Shown: piece by piece, positions 7,302 through 9,825 of the stretch
How positions within the stretch are numbered: position 1 is the stretch's first letter
How the letters are laid out: each line of letters begins with the position of its first letter
Translations under genes and position numbers: made by a program
The notes under the pieces: model-generated
Database searches by the model: none
Seen by the model: only the letters and a program-made list of their open reading frames with translations
Told to the model about the DNA's origin: nothing
From: UBA6183 sp034676125
GTDB taxonomy: Bacteria; Bacteroidota; Bacteroidia; UKL13-3
Direction of reading: 5' to 3'
NCBI GenBank assembly: GCA_034676125.1
Contig: JAUCCO010000129.1
Coordinates: forward strand, 1-9,825
DNA length: 9,825 bases

Positions 7302-7336
7302 AAAAAAAGCCGCTTAAATTTTTAGTTTAAACGGCT
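7302..7336 (-). terminator. Intrinsic terminator after the zinc-peptidase gene
   Basis: Read on the minus strand: an 11-bp stem AGCCGTTTAAA / TTTAAGCGGCT (one G.T pair), a 7-base loop CTAAAAA, then six T. It begins 23 bases after the stop of the zinc peptidase and lies before the porQ promoter, so it ends the DUF6728-peptidase transcript and separates it from porQ-cmk. This is the only textbook Rho-independent terminator in the window. Confidence 0.88.
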
Positions 7337-7359
7337 ATTAAAAAATATTTTATGTATTG

Positions 7360-8049
7360 TTAATCTCTTCTGCCAGTTAGCATCATTACATAATATAGCA
7401 ATGTTACAACAGCCGATAAAGCAGCTACTACATAAGTCATAGCAGCCCATTTAAGTGCATCTTTAGCCATGGCATGTTCGCTAGTTTGTACAACACCTTT
7501 GTTAGTTAACCAGGCTAATGCCCTGTTACTTGCATCAAACTCAACAGGTAAAGTTACTAATGCAAATAAAGTAATCACACTTTGGCAAGCAATTAGGGTA
7601 ATAATTACAATATCAAACGGAAATGATTTTGCCAATAAAAAACCACCAAACATAATTACTAAAATAACAATATTCATTACTTTGGCACTTGCGTTTTGCA
7701 TAGGAACCATTGCGCTTCTAAACTTTAAATAAGGATAAGCCACCGCATGTTGCACCGCATGGCCACACTCGTGTGCAGCAACAGCAGCAGCAGTTACGCT
7801 TCTTCCATAATATACATCCCTGCTTAGGTTAACAGTTTTATCTAGTGGGTTGTAGTGGTCGCTTAATTGACCTTCGGCAGTAATTACTTTTACATCAAAA
7901 ATGCCATTGTCTTTTAGCATTTTTTCTGCAATCTCTGCTCCCGATAAATCTTGCACCAAACTTACTTGCGAGTATTGGTTAACTTTACTTTTAAAACGCC
8001 AACTTACCAATAAGCTTAATCCTAAAAAGAAAATGAAAATAAATAACAT
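7360..8049 (-). CDS. YugP-type membrane zinc metallopeptidase
   Basis: 229 residues, the usual length of the YugP-like family (Pfam Zn_peptidase_2). Family members are predicted membrane-bound metallopeptidases; to my knowledge the substrate is not established. An N-terminal membrane segment (about 1-17) is followed by a cytosolic- or periplasmic-facing stretch. The catalytic HECGH motif is at 93-97 (H93 and H97 zinc ligands, E94 catalytic). Membrane segments lie near 125-141, 147-168 and 203-223. The conserved PVEFDAS (168-174) contains E170, the likely third zinc ligand. All active-site residues are present. The start at ATG 8049 gives a membrane segment directly at the N-terminus. The gene lies 52 bases downstream of the DUF6728 gene on the same strand, with no obvious promoter between them, so the two are probably co-transcribed up to the terminator at 7302-7336. 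Confidence 0.92.
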   Translation of the reverse strand: MLFIFIFFLGLSLLVSWRFKSKVNQYSQVSLVQDLSGAEIAEKMLKDNGIFDVKVITAEGQLSDHYNPLDKTVNLSRDVYYGRSVTAAAVAAHECGHAVQHAVAYPYLKFRSAMVPMQNASAKVMNIVILVIMFGGFLLAKSFPFDIVIITLIACQSVITLFALVTLPVEFDASNRALAWLTNKGVVQTSEHAMAKDALKWAAMTYVVAALSAVVTLLYYVMMLTGRRD

Positions 8050-8101
8050 ATGGTTTAAATTAAATTGTTTTGTAAAACGAGGTAATCAATTGCTGTTCCA
8101 A

Positions 8102-8257
8102 TTAAAGTATAAAATACTTAACAGCCATGAATATCAATGCAAATAAAAATATGAATAAACTAACACGGTTAATTCTGTGCATCATTTTTAAGTTAAATGA
8201 TGACGACTTGTCTTGTTTTTTCCAAAACTGAAGGTATGCTAAAAATTTTTCTACCAT
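8102..8257 (-). CDS. Small membrane protein, DUF6728 type
   Basis: 51 residues, unknown function. The first half is soluble and basic (FWKKQDKSSS, then FNLKMMHRINRVS at 21-33), and the second half is one hydrophobic segment (about 34-50) ending in FIL. The NLKxMHxINRxS motif before a single C-terminal membrane helix is what I recall for DUF6728, a short Bacteroidota family. By the positive-inside rule, the basic N-terminal half should stay in the cytoplasm. The case for a real gene is the family-like motif, a perfect -7 box 8 bases before the ATG, and its position as first gene of a unit with the zinc peptidase. It fills most of the otherwise empty 310-base gap between the peptidase and the metal regulator. 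The function cannot be inferred from sequence. Confidence 0.8.
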   Translation of the reverse strand: MVEKFLAYLQFWKKQDKSSSFNLKMMHRINRVSLFIFLFALIFMAVKYFIL

Positions 8258-8265
8258 ATTTTCAA

Positions 8266-8273
8266 CAAATATA
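8266..8273 (-). promoter_or_regulatory. -7 box of the DUF6728-peptidase unit
   Basis: On the minus strand this reads TATATTTG, a perfect TAnnTTTG match. It ends 8 bases before the ATG at 8257, predicting a leader of only a few bases. At the ideal -33 position the sequence is TTA in place of TTG, so that element is weaker. The promoter diverges from the dtxR promoter 75 bases away. Confidence 0.6.
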
Positions 8274-8300
8274 ACCTTGTTTGATGATTAAATAAAATGA

Positions 8301-8330
8301 AGAAATTTATTTTAATAGAAATTTATTTTT
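8301..8330. repeat. Tandem 16-base AT-rich direct repeat upstream of dtxR
   Basis: AGAAATTTATTTT occurs at 8301-8313 and again at 8317-8329, separated by AAT, giving a 16-base period. It lies between the two divergent promoters, and the second copy runs into the dtxR operator. It may be an AT-rich upstream element or a second protein-binding site, or merely a local duplication. The repeat itself is certain. Confidence 0.8.
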
Positions 8331-8345
8331 AGACAAGCCTAAAAA
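8326..8345. promoter_or_regulatory. Probable DtxR/MntR-family operator
   Basis: A 20-base near-palindrome: TTTTTAGACA followed by AGCCTAAAAA, with 8 of 10 symmetric positions complementary. The core TTAGA....CCTAA differs by one base from the TTAGG....CCTAA pattern recognised by many DtxR/IdeR-family repressors. It fills the spacer between the -33 position and the -7 box of dtxR, so a bound repressor would block the promoter. Autoregulation of the dtxR-mntH operon is inferred from this placement. Confidence 0.65.
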
Positions 8346-8348
8346 ATA

Positions 8349-8356
8349 TATATTTG
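8349..8356 (+). promoter_or_regulatory. -7 box of the dtxR-mntH operon
   Basis: TATATTTG followed by C is a perfect match to the Bacteroidota -7 consensus TAnnTTTGY. Only four bases (8357-8360) separate it from the ATG at 8361, so the mRNA is probably leaderless. The -33 position reads TTT in place of TTG and lies inside the operator. Confidence 0.65.
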
Positions 8357-8360
8357 CACC

Positions 8361-9020
8361 ATGTATTCCTACACAGAAGAGAATTACCTTAAAACAATTT
8401 ATAAATTATCAACTCAGGATATTGATGCAGTAAGCACAAATGCTATTGCAGAAGTTTTGCAAACAAAAGCCGCTTCTGTTACTGATATGCTTAAGAAACT
8501 TGCCGATAAAAATCTGGTAAATTATGCTAAATATAAAGGTGTTGATTTAACAGAAAAGGGTAGAAAAGTTGCACTTGATACGGTAAGAAAACATAGGTTA
8601 TGGGAATGTTTTTTATATGATAAGTTAAACTTTGGTTGGGATGAAGTGCATGAAATTGCCGAACAGTTAGAGCATATAAATTCTGAGGCATTAACTGATA
8701 AGTTGGATGAGTTTTTAGATTTTCCAACCCATGACCCGCATGGTGATCCAATACCCACAAAAAATGGGGTAATAAAAAAATCTAACTTTATTTTATTATG
8801 TGATGCTAAACTAAATCAAAATTTGGTAATGACGGGTGTGGCTGACCATAGCGCAGCTTTTTTGCAACACTTAGATAAAATAGGTTTAGTATTAGGAACA
8901 GCCTTGCTTATTATTGATAAAAGTGAATACGATGGCTCTATTACGGTTAATTTAAGTGATAATAAAACATTGCATTTTAGTAAAGATGTAACTAAAAATG
9001 TTTGGGTAAAAGTTAAATAA
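8361..9020 (+). CDS. DtxR/MntR-family metal-dependent transcriptional repressor
   Basis: 219 residues, the three-domain length of DtxR/IdeR rather than the shorter MntR. The N-terminal winged helix-turn-helix is at about 5-65 (STNAIAEVL and SVTDMLKKL helices, then the wing ending in LTEKG). A metal-binding and dimerisation domain follows at about 70-130, ending in DPHGDPIP. The C-terminal FeoA/SH3-like domain is at about 150-219. By alignment to DtxR, the second (ancillary) metal site is present as H78, E82 and H97. The primary site has E101, E104 and H105, where Glu replaces the DtxR cysteine as in MntR, while the N-terminal ligand position holds Asn8. Given the Nramp gene 3 bases downstream, it most likely senses manganese (or iron) and represses its own operon through the palindrome at 8326-8345. 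Metal specificity is inferred. Confidence 0.93.
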   Translation: MYSYTEENYLKTIYKLSTQDIDAVSTNAIAEVLQTKAASVTDMLKKLADKNLVNYAKYKGVDLTEKGRKVALDTVRKHRLWECFLYDKLNFGWDEVHEIAEQLEHINSEALTDKLDEFLDFPTHDPHGDPIPTKNGVIKKSNFILLCDAKLNQNLVMTGVADHSAAFLQHLDKIGLVLGTALLIIDKSEYDGSITVNLSDNKTLHFSKDVTKNVWVKVK

Positions 9021-9023
9021 CCA

Positions 9024-9825
9024 ATGGATAAAGGAAAATCGTTAGATGAAGTACATGGAAGCGTAGATGTGCCACATAAAAAAGGGTTTTGGCGTACCTT
9101 GTTAGCTTTTATAGGTCCGGCATATTTAGTTAGTGTTGGCTATATGGATCCAGGAAATTGGGCAACCGATATAGCTGGTGGAAGCCAGTTTGGATACCAA
9201 CTTATTTGGGTGTTATTAATGAGTAATTTAATGGCGCTTTTGTTACAAACATTAGCGGCAAGGTTAGGCATTGTAAAAGGTTGGGATTTAGCCCAAGCAT
9301 CACGCCAACAATATTCAAAATGGGCTAATATTTCGTTGTATGTATTTGCCGAAATTGCTATTGCAGCCTGCGATTTGGCTGAAATTATTGGAATGGCCAT
9401 TGGTTTAAGTTTACTGTTTGATTTGCCCATGATATATGGCGTGCTTATTACTGTTTTTGATACGTTTTTATTAATGTTTTTGCTTAATAAAGGTGTTCGT
9501 AAAATTGAGGCATTTATATTTGTATTGATTGCCATAATTGGTATTTCTTTTATTGTACAAATGATTATTGTAAAACCCGATGCAACTGAAATTGTTAAAG
9601 GATTTATTCCTCAATCGTTAGATGGAAGTGCTTTGTATATTGCTATTGGTATAATAGGTGCCACAGTAATGCCGCATAATTTATACTTACATTCTGCATT
9701 GGTTCAAACACGTAAATTTGGTAAAGAGGCATTGGGTATTAAAAAGGCTATTAAGTTTAATTTTATCGATTCGGCAATTGCACTAAACTTAGCGTTTTTT
9801 GTTAACGCGGCTATATTAATATTGG
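9024..9825 (+). CDS. mntH: Nramp-family divalent metal transporter, MntH type (partial, 3' end outside window)
   Basis: 267 codons are visible and the frame is open to the window edge. Nramp proteins import Mn2+ or Fe2+ with protons across the inner membrane. The N-terminus (SLDEVHGSVDVPHKKGFW) is typical of a bacterial Nramp subgroup. The TM1 motif DPGNW gives metal ligands D42 and N45. The TM6 motif GATVMPHN gives A213 and M216, the methionine that favours transition metals over Mg2+ and Ca2+, with H218 of the conserved MPH. Seven hydrophobic segments are visible (about 24-44, 55-80, 104-130, 133-155, 160-183, 203-225, 246-267), consistent with the first two thirds of an 11- or 12-helix transporter. 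The ATG lies 3 bases after the dtxR stop, so the two are co-transcribed and the transporter should be controlled by that repressor. Manganese as main substrate is likely, not shown. Confidence 0.95.
   Translation, partial: MDKGKSLDEVHGSVDVPHKKGFWRTLLAFIGPAYLVSVGYMDPGNWATDIAGGSQFGYQLIWVLLMSNLMALLLQTLAARLGIVKGWDLAQASRQQYSKWANISLYVFAEIAIAACDLAEIIGMAIGLSLLFDLPMIYGVLITVFDTFLLMFLLNKGVRKIEAFIFVLIAIIGISFIVQMIIVKPDATEIVKGFIPQSLDGSALYIAIGIIGATVMPHNLYLHSALVQTRKFGKEALGIKKAIKFNFIDSAIALNLAFFVNAAILIL

Noticed and set aside
7126..7317. Plus-strand open frame across the porQ start and the terminator
   Set aside because: It runs antisense through the porQ signal peptide and into the terminator hairpin, with no family resemblance. 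A real porQ gene explains the region.
8105..8119. AAGTAT/ATACTT hairpin at the end of the DUF6728 gene as a terminator
   Set aside because: The stem is 6 bp and all AT except one pair, the loop is 3 bases, and no T-run follows in the minus direction. It would not stop transcription before the peptidase gene.
8522..8760. Two open frames antisense to the dtxR-type gene
   Set aside because: They lie entirely within an intact, motif-complete regulator, and neither shows recognisable domains or a promoter.
9140..9535. Open frame antisense to the Nramp transporter
   Set aside because: It is rich in Asn, Ile, Ser and Ala as expected for the reverse complement of membrane-helix codons. The sense strand carries the DPGN and MPH transporter motifs.
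1..9825. Defence system, mobile element, CRISPR array, prophage or tRNA
   Set aside because: No transposase, integrase, nuclease, repeat-spacer pattern or tRNA-like cloverleaf was found. All larger genes belong to ordinary chromosomal families.

Overview
The window looks like an ordinary chromosomal stretch from a member of the Bacteroidota, probably a Flavobacteriia-like or related lineage. The evidence is the AT-rich sequence, several promoters of the Bacteroidota -33/-7 type (TTG, 19 bases, TAnnTTTG), the near absence of Shine-Dalgarno sequences, a type IX secretion gene (porQ), a RemB-like outer-membrane protein, and two small families typical of this phylum (DUF6913 and DUF6728). I see no insertion sequence, phage gene, CRISPR array, tRNA or rRNA, and no clear sign of transfer.

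Layout. A RemB-like outer-membrane beta-barrel gene (minus, 58-1731) diverges from a plus-strand group: ligA (DNA ligase), a DUF6913 gene with its own strong promoter, and dapA (lysine/diaminopimelate synthesis). A perfect pentanucleotide repeat sits between the DUF6913 gene and dapA. dapA converges on a minus-strand pair, porQ then cmk, with a 13-pair hairpin built into the last codons of cmk. Further right, also on the minus strand, a 51-residue membrane protein of the DUF6728 type precedes a YugP-type membrane zinc peptidase, and this unit ends at a textbook intrinsic terminator (7302-7336). A 103-base divergent region (8258-8360) separates it from a plus-strand metal-homeostasis operon: a DtxR/MntR-family repressor and, 3 bases downstream, an Nramp/MntH transporter cut by the window edge.

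How the genes fit together. The repressor-transporter operon is the clearest circuit. A near-palindrome (TTTTTAG...CTAAAAA) of the type bound by DtxR-family proteins lies directly upstream of the -7 box, so metal-loaded repressor probably shuts off its own operon. porQ and the RemB-like gene both relate to the type IX secretion/gliding cell envelope. ligA, dapA and cmk are housekeeping genes.

The most interesting signals are regulatory. Several genes have their -7 box only a few bases from the start codon, implying leaderless or nearly leaderless mRNAs. This also corrects two apparent start codons (the DUF6913 gene and porQ). I did not find a convincing undescribed multi-gene system.
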